A stretch of 64,000 nucleotides of DNA from Planktothrix tepida PCC 9214. GTDB lineage: Bacteria; Cyanobacteriota; Cyanobacteriia; Cyanobacteriales; Microcoleaceae. The DNA lies in assembly GCF_900009145.1 (NCBI RefSeq), contig NZ_LN889764.1, positions 1 to 64,000 on the forward strand, given 5' to 3'. The notes below the pieces were generated by a model. That model saw only the letters and a list, made by a program, of their open reading frames with translations. It was not told the origin of the DNA and did not search any database. Both the position numbers and the translations under genes were made by a program. Below, one piece after another: positions 39,358-47,715 of the stretch; within the stretch, counting starts at the first letter, position 1, and each line of letters begins with the position of its first letter.

Positions 39358-39954
39358 TCAAGATTTCTCCCCAATATATTTTAATTTCCATAAACAACCC
39401 GACATAAAATTAGTGAAAATATGGGCAATAATCGGAACCAATAAATTACCAGTTGCGATCGCACTATACCCTAACAAAAACCCGACAATGATTGCCCAAA
39501 TGACATAGGGCCATTGTTGAGAACCGCTAAAATGGAGAACCCCAAAAGCAATACTTGAAACCACTAAAGCCAGGGGCGTTAATCCTAAATCCGATAACAT
39601 TACCCCTCGGAATAATAATTCCTCACTGAGTCCGGGTAATAAACCTAACCAAATTAAATCCGGCCATAATAAAGGACTGAGGACTAATTTTAAATAAGTA
39701 TTCGCACTGCGACTATAAGCCGGCCAGATGCGATACATGACAAAACTGGCAATTGTAATGATTAACCCGACACCTAAACCCCACCCTAAACTAAGTCCAG
39801 AAAAAGTCACAGGTAAAAGGGTCACATGACTCAAATGTAACCAAGCTTTAGCGATCGCTAATAAGACAATAGCCGTTCCCCCCATCGCCACTAAAACTTG
39901 AGTTCGGGTTAAGGGTTCGAGTTCAAAATTGTTCGGTGTTTGTTGTTCTACCAC
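39358..39954 (-). CDS. CPBP-family intramembrane metalloprotease
   Basis: A 198-residue membrane protein of the Abi/CAAX-protease-like (CPBP) family. Catalytic motifs are visible: the EExxxR motif in SEELLFRGVMLSD (about 110-122), FGVLHFSGSQQWPYVIWA with the second-motif histidine, and IIAHIFTNFMSG with the third. Hydrophobic segments fill most of the rest. Members act as Rce1-like proteases or as scaffolds in cyanobacteria; the target is unknown. It ends 12 bases upstream of a DUF3326 gene stop, on the same strand. Confidence 0.85.
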   Translation of the reverse strand: MVEQQTPNNFELEPLTRTQVLVAMGGTAIVLLAIAKAWLHLSHVTLLPVTFSGLSLGWGLGVGLIITIASFVMYRIWPAYSRSANTYLKLVLSPLLWPDLIWLGLLPGLSEELLFRGVMLSDLGLTPLALVVSSIAFGVLHFSGSQQWPYVIWAIIVGFLLGYSAIATGNLLVPIIAHIFTNFMSGCLWKLKYIGEKS

Positions 39955-39966
39955 AAGCTATAAAAA

Positions 39967-41133
39967 TTAAGAGTATTTCAGTTCGTTTAGGGATAATAAA
40001 TGGGGACGCAAGGCATTCGGATCAACTCCCGCTTTATGCGCCACTAAAATTCCTAAAGCCTCTAAATAAGAGTTTACCTGCACGGCTTGAATTCCTAACC
40101 GTTCTGGGGTGACTTGCATTCGGGTTTTATTTTCCCCAACGGTAATAATTTGAGTAGAGACGCGCCATGGCGCGTCTCTTGGTGCGTTTCTTGGCGCGTC
40201 TCTTGGTGCGTTTCTTGGCGCGTCTCTTGGTGCGTTTCTTGGTGCGTTTCTTGGTGCGTTTCTTGGCACATCTCTACGGCTCAAACTCAGGATAGCAGAC
40301 CCTCCACAAGCTGTTGCGGGAACCACCACCGCATCCACTTGATCCGCCCAAATTGTCCCAGAAGTAGCAGAAGTTACGAACTGGGGTGCCCGACTCAACC
40401 CCACTAATACACAGGGGAGAAAGGTATATCCCAGTTCCTCCGCCGCCGAACGAGGAGATAACTCAGGATCAAGGGGAAGGGGAGAAAGGGCTGGAGCATG
40501 GGCACAGGGAATTTGAAAGGTGCGGACAATTAAATGGCTGATCACCGCTTCTGCTCCCGCCAAGGGATCAACGCCCTGTCCATGACGATAAGCTTCTAAA
40601 ACACTACTATTTTCAGCTTCAGGAAAACGGGCGACAACAGCAATGGCCTCGGCTTTGGCTTCTGTAATTAACCGCTCTGCGGCTCGTAATAAACTGTCCG
40701 GGTTGCCAATAGTTCCCCAGGAAGCCCCGGACTCAGAGGTTCTCAGTTCCACGTTTAGGGGCGCATCGGTAATTACATAGTCTGTTAAGCTTAAGCCTAA
40801 CGTTGCTCTAGCTGCGTCAGCCACTTGTAAATGTCTGAGCCGTAATTCCGGTTCAATGGCTTGATCTAAAAGTAACCCAACTCGGTTTTGATGAACCGTT
40901 TGGAGTCCCCACGTTCCCGCCGCAAATTGATCTAAAGCATACCCTTCTACATACAAAGTATTGGACATAGGCCAATACAGTTGAGCACCATTGAGAACGT
41001 TGGGATGGGTAATTAAAGTATCTGCAACTTGAGCGATCGCCCTCGCAACGGGTAAACCATCCCCTGCATACCCTCCAATGGCCGCACCGATGCCTGTTGG
41101 GATGATTAAAATAACGGTATAAGGACGAGGCAT
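39967..41133 (-). CDS. DUF3326 protein with a tandem four-residue insertion
   Basis: A 388-residue protein of a family found in cyanobacteria and plastid-related lineages, function unknown. The N-terminus PRPYTVILIIPTGIGAAIGG and segment YWPMSNTLYVEGYALDQFAA are typical. A region near residues 286-322 is a low-complexity array of RNAP/RDAP units, produced by nine 12-bp direct repeats (40168-40275) that start as the right half of a REP-like palindrome. The rest of the frame stays intact to the stop, so the repeat has been tolerated in a surface loop. Confidence 0.85.
   Translation of the reverse strand: MPRPYTVILIIPTGIGAAIGGYAGDGLPVARAIAQVADTLITHPNVLNGAQLYWPMSNTLYVEGYALDQFAAGTWGLQTVHQNRVGLLLDQAIEPELRLRHLQVADAARATLGLSLTDYVITDAPLNVELRTSESGASWGTIGNPDSLLRAAERLITEAKAEAIAVVARFPEAENSSVLEAYRHGQGVDPLAGAEAVISHLIVRTFQIPCAHAPALSPLPLDPELSPRSAAEELGYTFLPCVLVGLSRAPQFVTSATSGTIWADQVDAVVVPATACGGSAILSLSRRDVPRNAPRNAPRNAPRDAPRNAPRDAPRNAPRDAPWRVSTQIITVGENKTRMQVTPERLGIQAVQVNSYLEALGILVAHKAGVDPNALRPHLLSLNELKYS
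40156..40275. repeat. REP palindrome expanded into nine 12-bp in-frame repeats
   Basis: A perfect 24-bp palindrome (40156-40179, core GACGCGCCATGGCGCGTC) is followed by tandem 12-bp units alternating between TGGCGCGTCTCT and TGGTGCGTTTCT. Units run at 40168, 40180, 40192 and so on to 40275. As 12 is a multiple of three, the reading frame of the surrounding DUF3326 gene is preserved. The same palindrome core lies at 1740-1759. Confidence 0.9.
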
Positions 41134-41233
41134 GATCAGATGTTGTAGGGTTTAGGATGTTGGGTATGTCGAAACCTATTTTAAGGGATTAACAATCGCT
41201 GTGTTACCGACAAACTTTATTCAGGGTATTGGG

Positions 41234-41260
41234 TTGCAGAATGAAAAATTGTGTTATAAT
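41234..41260 (+). promoter_or_regulatory. Promoter of the SRP RNA gene
   Basis: A perfect TATAAT lies at 41255-41260, six bases before the predicted 5' end of the RNA. A weak -35 (TTGCAG, 41234-41239) is 15 bases upstream, somewhat closer than ideal. Confidence 0.7.
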
Positions 41261-41266
41261 AGTCAA

Positions 41267-41362
41267 TGACCTGGACTTATGCGATTAGAACGCCCAAACC
41301 TTGTCAGAACCGGAAGGTGGCAGCAATACGGGATGCTTCTGATAGGCGTAAACTCCGGGTCA
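41267..41362 (+). ncRNA. ffs: Signal recognition particle RNA (4.5S type)
   Basis: RNA scaffold of the signal recognition particle. The apical, Ffh-binding part reads GTCAGAACCGGAAGGTGGCA with GCAGCAATACGGGA, i.e. the GGAA tetraloop-type tip and the conserved asymmetric AGCA loop. The ends pair: TGACCTGGA (41267-41275) with TCCGGGTCA (41354-41362), giving a closed hairpin of about 96 bases, the small bacterial form. A run of seven T follows directly (41364-41370) and should end transcription. Confidence 0.93.
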
Positions 41363-41422
41363 CTTTTTTTACACCGAAAAATCTGTAATCGGTGATACTT
41401 GTTTTAGGAAGTTGGAGTGGTT

Positions 41423-41782
41423 ATGCCGGGTTTCGGAGATCTTTTCCAAAAAGCCGTTTACTTGGGGGTGGGTTTAGCCTCCTATGCTGGCGAAAAAGCC
41501 AGTAAAACCCTAGCAGAATTACGCACGGATGCCCAGAAATTAGCCGATGAACTCGTGAAACGGGGCGAAATGACGACAGAAGAAGCCCGTCGTTTTGTGG
41601 AAGATACCATTCAGCAAGTTCAACAACCGCCGACTGAACCTCCGCTTTCATCTCCTAAGTCTGAACCCCGTCGCATTGAAATTGTAGATGATGAGGAACC
41701 CACTCCCGTCGATGAAGGGGTGGAAAAGTTAAGAAAACAGGTGCAAGATTTACAAGACGAATTGCGACGCTTACAGCAATAG
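41423..41782 (+). CDS. Phasin-like coiled-coil protein
   Basis: The ATG at 41423 gives 119 residues; a GTG two codons earlier is possible. An amphipathic helix (GDLFQKAVYLGVGLASYAGE) is followed by EKASKTLAELRTDAQKLADE, an acidic linker and a C-terminal coiled coil LRKQVQDLQDELRRL. This layout is like small phasin-family/polyhydroxyalkanoate-associated proteins and some thylakoid-associated helical proteins. Function is not proven. A strong terminator follows at 41843-41874. Confidence 0.6.
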   Translation: MPGFGDLFQKAVYLGVGLASYAGEKASKTLAELRTDAQKLADELVKRGEMTTEEARRFVEDTIQQVQQPPTEPPLSSPKSEPRRIEIVDDEEPTPVDEGVEKLRKQVQDLQDELRRLQQ

Positions 41783-41842
41783 TCAAGGGATAATCAAGCT
41801 CACCCCGATACAAAAAATTATACTAAATGGTTAATTCATTCG

Positions 41843-41874
41843 CGCTATACTAGAAAGATAGTATAGCGATTTTT
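41843..41874 (+). terminator. Strong Rho-independent terminator
   Basis: CGCTATACTA and TAGTATAGCG (41843-41852, 41859-41868) make a perfect 10-bp stem with a six-base loop, followed by ATTTTTT. It ends the phasin-like gene, 60 bases after its stop. Confidence 0.9.
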
Positions 41875-41920
41875 TGCTGTATTTTATAAAATTTATTCAG
41901 ACAACTGGTTAATCAGTCTC

Positions 41921-42349
41921 ATGGAAGAGTGGTCAAAAAGTATTGTAGAAGCACTAGAAGCAGTCGTTTCAGACATGGAGAAATTTTTTGCAGACGTGAC
42001 TGAAGAAGTTAACGAAATGTTTAACGAACTCACCAAGATCTCGGAAGAAATTACCGATGAGGTACAAAATAAAATTCTTCCTGAACTTGATGAATGTATG
42101 AATGATATCTTTGAACCCATTCTCGATATTTATTTTGATCTCGATTCAGGTCTGGATTTAGGTTTAGATCATGAGGGAGAACATTTTGATCCCTTTGTCA
42201 CTTATGTTCAACCCACAGAAACAGAACAACCCGCCTGTCGAGGATGCAAACATTATCACGGACAAGTTTATGGGGGAAATTTATTAGTTTGTGGAATGCA
42301 CCCAACGGGAGCCGAAGGAGAAACTTGTTCTGATTGGGAAGGCGAATAG
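41921..42349 (+). CDS. Acidic cysteine-motif protein of unknown function
   Basis: A 142-residue, strongly acidic protein. The first 75 residues are a predicted helical bundle (SIVEALEAVVSDMEKFFADV, EEVNEMFNELTKISEEI). The C-terminal 40 residues hold a cysteine/histidine motif: ACRGCKHYHGQVYGG, LVCGMHPTGAEG and ETCSDWEGE. Four cysteines plus histidines could hold a metal. Short proteins with a similar C-terminal CxxC...C...CxDW tail are common in cyanobacteria. It is not assigned to a pathway. Confidence 0.7.
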   Translation: MEEWSKSIVEALEAVVSDMEKFFADVTEEVNEMFNELTKISEEITDEVQNKILPELDECMNDIFEPILDIYFDLDSGLDLGLDHEGEHFDPFVTYVQPTETEQPACRGCKHYHGQVYGGNLLVCGMHPTGAEGETCSDWEGE

Positions 42350-42398
42350 GGAATTTAGTTAATAAATTAACCGTTAATTATTAACTCTTACACTGTTA

Positions 42399-42539
42399 AC
42401 TGATAACTGATAACTGATGACTGATGACTGATAACTGATAACTAACTGATGACTGATGACTGATAACTGATGACTGATGACTGATGACTGATAACTGATG
42501 ACTGATAACTGATGACTGATAACTGATGACTGATAACTG
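42399..42539. repeat. Heptamer tandem array RACTGAT, about 20 units
   Basis: AACTGAT and GACTGAT units alternate irregularly for about 140 bases, with one interrupted unit near 42440. The array fills the whole space before the helicase gene, and the ATG at 42526 used by that gene lies inside its last units. The unit is seven bases, so unit gain or loss would shift any frame entering from upstream. Confidence 0.95.
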
Positions 42540-43896
42540 TATTCCTCAAATTCCACCTTCATTGCATCTACGAGCCTATCAAAAGCAAGCGGTCAATAAC
42601 TGGTTTGCTAATCGGGGACGGGGAACGTTAAAAATGGCAACGGGAAGCGGTAAAACCATTACAGCGTTAGCGATCGCCACAGAATTATATCAGAAAATTG
42701 GTTTACAAGCATTAATTATTATTTGTCCCTATCGCCATTTAGTAACTCAATGGGCAAAAGAGGCAGAAAAATTTAATTTAAACCCGATTTTAGCCTTTGA
42801 AAGTGTCAGGTATTGGCAAAAACAATTATCGACTGAATTATATCAATTAAGAGCCGGATATCAAGCATTTTTAACGGTTATTACAACTAATTCTACCTTA
42901 ATTTCCGAAGGATTTCAATCTCAACTACGTTACTTTCCCGAAAAAACGTTAATGGTAGGAGATGAAGCCCATAATTTAGGAAGTCCTCGCTTAGGGGAAA
43001 GTTTACCGCGAAATATTGGCTTAAGATTAGCCCTTTCAGCTACTCCTGAACGGCATTTTGATGAAAGTGGAACCGATGCGATTTTAAACTATTTTGGGCC
43101 TGTTTTACAACCGGAATTAACCTTAGCAGAAGCCATTCGTCAAGGCGCATTAGTTCGCTATTTATATTATCCGATTTTAGTCGAATTAACAGAAGCAGAA
43201 AGTCGAGCCTATCATCGATTAACGACGCGCATTGGTTGGGCGTTAATGGGGGACGAGAAAAACTGGGAAAATAATGAAACCGTTACAGCTTTATTAATTC
43301 AAAGATCTCGATTAATTGCATCAGCAAGCAATAAATTAGATGCGTTACGTCAGTTAATGAAAACACGATTAAATACAACTCATACTTTATTTTATTGTGG
43401 AGATGGAAGCATAGAAACCTTAGAGGATTATTCCCCACGACAATTAGAAGCAACGGTGGAATTATTGGGGTCAGAATTGGGTTATCGGGTGAATACTTAT
43501 ACCGCAGAAACCCCTTTAATTGAACGGGAAAAATTACGTCAACAATTTGAACGAGGGGAATTACAAGGATTAGTAGCAATTCGATGTTTAGATGAAGGGG
43601 TTGATATTCCCGCGATTCAAAATGCCGTGATTTTAGCGAGTAGTTGTAATCCTCGACAATTTATTCAACGACGGGGAAGAATTTTAAGACCCCATCCAGG
43701 GAAAGAACGAGCAACGTTATTTGATATGATTGTTTTACCCCCAGATTTAGATCGAAATACCTTAGAAGTTGAACGCAATTTATTAAGAAAAGAGTTAAAA
43801 CGGTTTTTAGAATTTGCCAATTTAGCCGATAATGCTGGGGAAGCCAGATTAAAATTACTTCAGTTACAAAAGCGATATGGATTATTGGACTTATAA
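42526..43896 (+). CDS. Phosphorothioation-associated DEAH helicase (putative restriction component)
   Basis: A 456-residue superfamily II helicase of the type annotated as DNA phosphorothioation system restriction enzyme. Motifs: LRAYQKQAVNNWFANRGRG (Q region), Walker A MATGSGKTITALAIA, DEAH box VGDEAHNLGS, SATPE (motif III), and motif VI region QRRGRILRPHPGK. No separate nuclease domain is visible. Its ATG is inside a heptamer repeat; the frame is closed just upstream by TAA, so either this ATG or a TTG at 42562 must be used. It is followed by a 79-aa gene and a DndD-like ATPase on the same strand. Confidence 0.82.
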   Translation: MTDNCIPQIPPSLHLRAYQKQAVNNWFANRGRGTLKMATGSGKTITALAIATELYQKIGLQALIIICPYRHLVTQWAKEAEKFNLNPILAFESVRYWQKQLSTELYQLRAGYQAFLTVITTNSTLISEGFQSQLRYFPEKTLMVGDEAHNLGSPRLGESLPRNIGLRLALSATPERHFDESGTDAILNYFGPVLQPELTLAEAIRQGALVRYLYYPILVELTEAESRAYHRLTTRIGWALMGDEKNWENNETVTALLIQRSRLIASASNKLDALRQLMKTRLNTTHTLFYCGDGSIETLEDYSPRQLEATVELLGSELGYRVNTYTAETPLIEREKLRQQFERGELQGLVAIRCLDEGVDIPAIQNAVILASSCNPRQFIQRRGRILRPHPGKERATLFDMIVLPPDLDRNTLEVERNLLRKELKRFLEFANLADNAGEARLKLLQLQKRYGLLDL

Positions 43897-43997
43897 TTCT
43901 TTATAAAAGTTAACCCTATTTTCAAATCTCAACAATTATTGTAGGATTAATAGCAGGATGGCTATAGATAGGCGTAGTCCATTTTAGGGGAATAAAA

Positions 43998-44237
43998 ATG
44001 TTGAAATATTCTGAAAGTTTGATTACGGCGATTACGAATGTTTTCTCTGAAAAAAAATCTACTTACGGAGATAACATTAATCCTAAAGAAGCTCAAGACC
44101 CGATTACCAATGCTTCCCCGGAAGTTCGAGAAATTATTGAACGGGTTTTACAAGCCGAACGAGATAAATTATATATGAAAAATCCGCGTAATATTAATGA
44201 TGATATTCTCAAAATTATTAAGGATGTGGTGCAATGA
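43998..44237 (+). CDS. Small protein in the Dnd-associated module
   Basis: A 79-residue helical, charged protein: MLKYSESLITAITNVFSEKK, then PEVREIIERVLQAERDKLYM, ending DDILKIIKDVVQ. It has no recognised family. Its stop overlaps the start of the DndD-like gene (ATGA at 44234-44237), and it lies about 100 bases after the helicase gene. The overlap means it is probably translated with the ATPase and acts as its partner. Confidence 0.75.
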   Translation: MLKYSESLITAITNVFSEKKSTYGDNINPKEAQDPITNASPEVREIIERVLQAERDKLYMKNPRNINDDILKIIKDVVQ

Positions 44238-46300
44238 GATTAATTTCAATTCAACTCTGCAATTTTCGGCAATTCTATGGAAAAACCCCAGAAATTATTT
44301 TGGGTTATGGAGAGAGAAATACAACGGTGATTCATGGCAATAATGGAGCCGGAAAAACCACATTAATGAATGCGTTTACTTGGGTTCTTTATGAAAAGTT
44401 TAGTGCCGCCTTTGCCATTTCTGAACATTTAGTGAATAAACGAGCATTAAATGAATCTGAACCCGGAAAAGGGGTGGGATGTTGGGTAGAATTAATCTTT
44501 GAACATGATCATAAACGATATTTAGTCAAACGGATTTGTCGAGCTTATAAAAATGGCAGTGAGATTGAACAAACAGCCAGTCAATTATATATGCAAGTGG
44601 CGGGAGATGATGGACGCTGGGGAATGCCGCCTCACCCTCCAGAGGAAATTATTAATCGAATTTTACCGTTAAGTTTACATCAATATTTCTTTTTTGATGG
44701 AGAGAGAATTGAGCAGATTGTTAGAGATGAACGTAAAGTAGAAATTGCGGATGCAACAAAAGAGTTATTAGGAGTTGAAGTTTTAAATCGAGCCATTAAA
44801 CATTTAGGGGAAGCCAAGAAATCCTTAGAAACGGATTTAGGAATGATTGGAAATCCTGAAACCAAAAAATATTTACATGAAAAGAAAAAAGCGGAACAGG
44901 AAATTGAACGTTTGTTGCAAAGACAGACTGAAATTACCCAAGAGTTAGACCACCAAAAGCTGGTCAAATCAACCTTGAGTGAGAGATTAATGGAGTTAAG
45001 TGGTGCGGCTGAATTACAACAATTACGGAATGAATTAGACCTAAAAAAACAATTACTCCGAGAACAACTCCATCAAGGTCATGTCGCTATTAATCGAGGA
45101 ATTTCAACCAAAGGCTATACGGTTTTAATTCCTGAATTAACAGCAGAATTTAGAACAATATTTTCCGAAATGCGAGAACGGGGGGAGTTGAATACCGGAA
45201 TTACCAAACAGTTTTTGCAGAGTTTATTAGCGGAAAAAAAATGTATTTGTGGGGCTGAGTTAATCCCAGGAAATACGGGATGTGAACAAGTTGAACATTG
45301 GTTAAATCAAGCGGGAACGGCTGATATTGATGAAACAGCAATTCGGTTAAGTAGCCAAGTAGATGAATTAGATAAACAAGCCACTGAATTTTGGGACGAA
45401 ATTAATCGCCAACAACTGAATATTCAAACTTACCGAGAAGAATTACAACGGATTGAAAATGAACTCGATAGCATTACCAATAAACTGAGAAAGTTTCCTG
45501 ATGAGAATATTCAAGAGTTACAAAAACGGTTAGATGAAATTGAACTCAAAATTAGTGAGTTAAATCGAGAAACGGGTTCAAATCAGCAACAAATTGAGAA
45601 TTTTAAAGCAACGGTTGAGAGTTTGTCTCGGCAAGTTGATAAACAACAAATGAATGAAATAAAACAAGTATTAGTGCAGCGAAGAATTGCAGCCACTCAA
45701 GATGCAATCTTGCGTTTAAATCAAGTTAAAGACCGTTTAGACCAACAATTTCGCTGTCAGTTAGAAAAGCGAGTGCAAAAATTATTTAGTCAAATTTCCT
45801 TTACACCTTATTTACCAAAATTAACGGAAAAATATGAATTAAAATTAGTTGAAACCACCGCCGGAGAGGAAGCGGAAGTTGCGGCTTCAACGGGGGAAAA
45901 TCAGATTTTAAGTTTATCGTTTATTGGGGGAATTATTGATGGGGTCAGAGAATGGAGTCAAAAAAATACTTTAATGGGCCCCGATAGTAGTACCTTTCCG
46001 ATTGTTATGGACTCGCCTTTTGGCAGTTTAGATGAAATTTATCGGCGACAAATTGCAAATATTATTCCACAATTAGCAAATCAATTAATTGTTTTAGTCA
46101 CCAAAACTCAATGGCGGGGAGAAGTAGCAGAAGAAATGGAAAAACGCATTGGACGCGAGTATATTTTATCCTACAATTCTCCAAAAACTGATTGTGAAGA
46201 AGATTGGATAGAATTAGGAGGAGTGCGTTATCCCTTAGTCCATCAAAGTTCAAATGAGTTTGAATATACGGAAATTTTAGAAGTGGAATATGATTTTTAA
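44234..46300 (+). CDS. Second DndD-like SMC/Rad50-type ATPase
   Basis: A 688-residue ATPase. N-terminal domain MRLISIQLCNFRQFYGKTPE with Walker A IHGNNGAGKTTLMNAFTWVL (near 33-52) and Q-loop area FFFDGERIEQIVRDERK. A long charged coiled coil (about 200-510) has at its tip CICGAELIPGNTGCEQ, a zinc-hook-like cysteine motif. The C-terminal signature ENQILSLSFIGGIIDG and D-loop VMDSPFGSLDEIYRRQI are intact. It differs from the dndD at 24895-26880 (which lacks this hook) and is coupled to the helicase and 79-aa genes, so it probably drives restriction rather than modification; that is inference. Confidence 0.85.
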   Translation: MRLISIQLCNFRQFYGKTPEIILGYGERNTTVIHGNNGAGKTTLMNAFTWVLYEKFSAAFAISEHLVNKRALNESEPGKGVGCWVELIFEHDHKRYLVKRICRAYKNGSEIEQTASQLYMQVAGDDGRWGMPPHPPEEIINRILPLSLHQYFFFDGERIEQIVRDERKVEIADATKELLGVEVLNRAIKHLGEAKKSLETDLGMIGNPETKKYLHEKKKAEQEIERLLQRQTEITQELDHQKLVKSTLSERLMELSGAAELQQLRNELDLKKQLLREQLHQGHVAINRGISTKGYTVLIPELTAEFRTIFSEMRERGELNTGITKQFLQSLLAEKKCICGAELIPGNTGCEQVEHWLNQAGTADIDETAIRLSSQVDELDKQATEFWDEINRQQLNIQTYREELQRIENELDSITNKLRKFPDENIQELQKRLDEIELKISELNRETGSNQQQIENFKATVESLSRQVDKQQMNEIKQVLVQRRIAATQDAILRLNQVKDRLDQQFRCQLEKRVQKLFSQISFTPYLPKLTEKYELKLVETTAGEEAEVAASTGENQILSLSFIGGIIDGVREWSQKNTLMGPDSSTFPIVMDSPFGSLDEIYRRQIANIIPQLANQLIVLVTKTQWRGEVAEEMEKRIGREYILSYNSPKTDCEEDWIELGGVRYPLVHQSSNEFEYTEILEVEYDF

Positions 46301-46381
46301 AGGAATAAAAAATACTCAACAGGAGTTAGGAATATGGTAATGGGATTATATCGCACCACTAATATTAATCCCTTAGTTCCT

Positions 46382-46483
46382 ACTATTCCCTATTCCCTAT
46401 TCCCTATTCCCTATTCCCTATTCCCCATTCGTAATTCGTAATTCGTAATTCATAATTCGTAATTCCCTATTCCCTGTTCCCTA
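46382..46483. repeat. TATTCCC and GTAATTC tandem repeats
   Basis: About seven CTATTCC-type heptamers are followed by five GTAATTC/ATAATTC units, then more TTCCCTR units. It separates the ATPase gene from the convergent M48 peptidase gene. Confidence 0.85.
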
Positions 46484-46490
46484 CTAGGAA

Positions 46491-47522
46491 TTACTGACCA
46501 AAACGACGGTCAATATCGTCCGCAGCAGAACCCCCTCGACGGGAATTAATTCTTAAAGATTGACCATCTTTGGAAAGGTCATAAGTTAGGGGTTGAGTCG
46601 ATTTAATCAAACTTTCGCCTTCTTGCGCTAAAGTTGCTGGAGGGTACTGATTCATTAACGCTCTAAGCTGTTCAACTCGCTTAGGAATAGCCGGATGAGT
46701 GGTATCAAATTCAGCACCGGATGTGCGTCCTAAAACATCCATAACTCGAATACATCCTTCCGCGTCAAAACCCGCTTTAGCAATATATTGATAGCCAACT
46801 TCATCAGCTTCAAATTCTTGTTTGCGATTATTTTCAGCGAGCTTTTGTTCTAATTCTGTAGTTTTTTCTTGAACAATTTCTTTCACCCGTTCTTCTGCTT
46901 GCGCTAAACGTTGACGACTCGCACCTTGTAACGCACTATTTCCCACGTTTCCCGCAGTTCGACCCCAACCTCCCAAAAAACCACCAACAGTTTGCAAAAC
47001 AGCACCTCCAACTGAAGTTCCTGTTGCATCAGATTTAGCATCTTGAATTTCAGCTAAAACTTGTTCTTCGGCTTCTTTTTGAATGCGTTCTTTTAAAGCT
47101 GCTTCTTCGGCTGGCCCTAACGCAATATGACGTTTAACATGATGTGCCATTTCATGACCAATGACACAAGCAATGGCAGAAGAATCTCCTGCTAATTGAT
47201 CTAAAATTCCTGTATAAATCGCAATTAAATTAACTTCCGTTGCAAAGGCATTAATATTATATTCATCTACAATTCCAACCCGCCAAGGCGTATTATCTAA
47301 ACCATTAGCTCTGGCAATTCTATCAACAACCCGATAAATGACATAAACATCTTCTGAAAGTTCTTCTTTCGCTTGCTTATAAAACTCATCGTTGGATGGA
47401 TTTTGAGCCATTAAAACGCTTTCAGGATTCAATGATTCCGCTAAAAGAGGTGTAGGGAAAAATAGGGTACTTAAACAGGTGAGAATGGCTAATTTTTGAG
47501 TAGATTGCAACAACGGAAACAT
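46491..47522 (-). CDS. M48-family metallopeptidase
   Basis: Secreted or membrane-tethered zinc peptidase of 343 residues. An N-terminal signal-like segment (LAILTCLSTLFFPTPLLAES) precedes the catalytic domain. The HExxH motif is in VIGHEMAHHVKRH (about 131-143), and the third ligand glutamate in EFEADEVGYQYIAKAGFD. A glycine-rich stretch GGAVLQTVGGFLGGWGRTAG lies between them, and a TTHPAIPKRVEQLRALM segment is typical of the BepA/YcaL-like group. Likely role: envelope protein quality control. It converges with the DndD-like gene. Confidence 0.9.
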   Translation of the reverse strand: MFPLLQSTQKLAILTCLSTLFFPTPLLAESLNPESVLMAQNPSNDEFYKQAKEELSEDVYVIYRVVDRIARANGLDNTPWRVGIVDEYNINAFATEVNLIAIYTGILDQLAGDSSAIACVIGHEMAHHVKRHIALGPAEEAALKERIQKEAEEQVLAEIQDAKSDATGTSVGGAVLQTVGGFLGGWGRTAGNVGNSALQGASRQRLAQAEERVKEIVQEKTTELEQKLAENNRKQEFEADEVGYQYIAKAGFDAEGCIRVMDVLGRTSGAEFDTTHPAIPKRVEQLRALMNQYPPATLAQEGESLIKSTQPLTYDLSKDGQSLRINSRRGGSAADDIDRRFGQ

Positions 47523-47715
47523 AACCGCACCTCGGCTGACACAACGAGCAATTTTCGTGGGTTTAACTTTAACACTTCTGTTTGCTTTTGTCTAGGGAAA
47601 AATATACTTATTTTTTTACAGGAATTAAATTGACGTCAAAACGTTTACAAAATTTTATACTCAAGCTTTCATCCTAGGGTTACGCTTAAAAATCCGCAGT
47701 TGCAATGAGAGAGAA

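Noticed and set aside
40114-40407. 97-codon frame with repeated VSWCVSWR peptides
   Set aside because: It is the reverse-strand reading of the 12-bp REP array in the DUF3326 gene and has no independent support.
42399-42539. CRISPR-like array
   Set aside because: The units are 7 bp and contiguous with no unique spacers, and no cas gene is near.
42374-42562. 62-codon minus-strand frame of SVISHQLSVISYQ repeats
   Set aside because: It is only the translation of the heptamer array.
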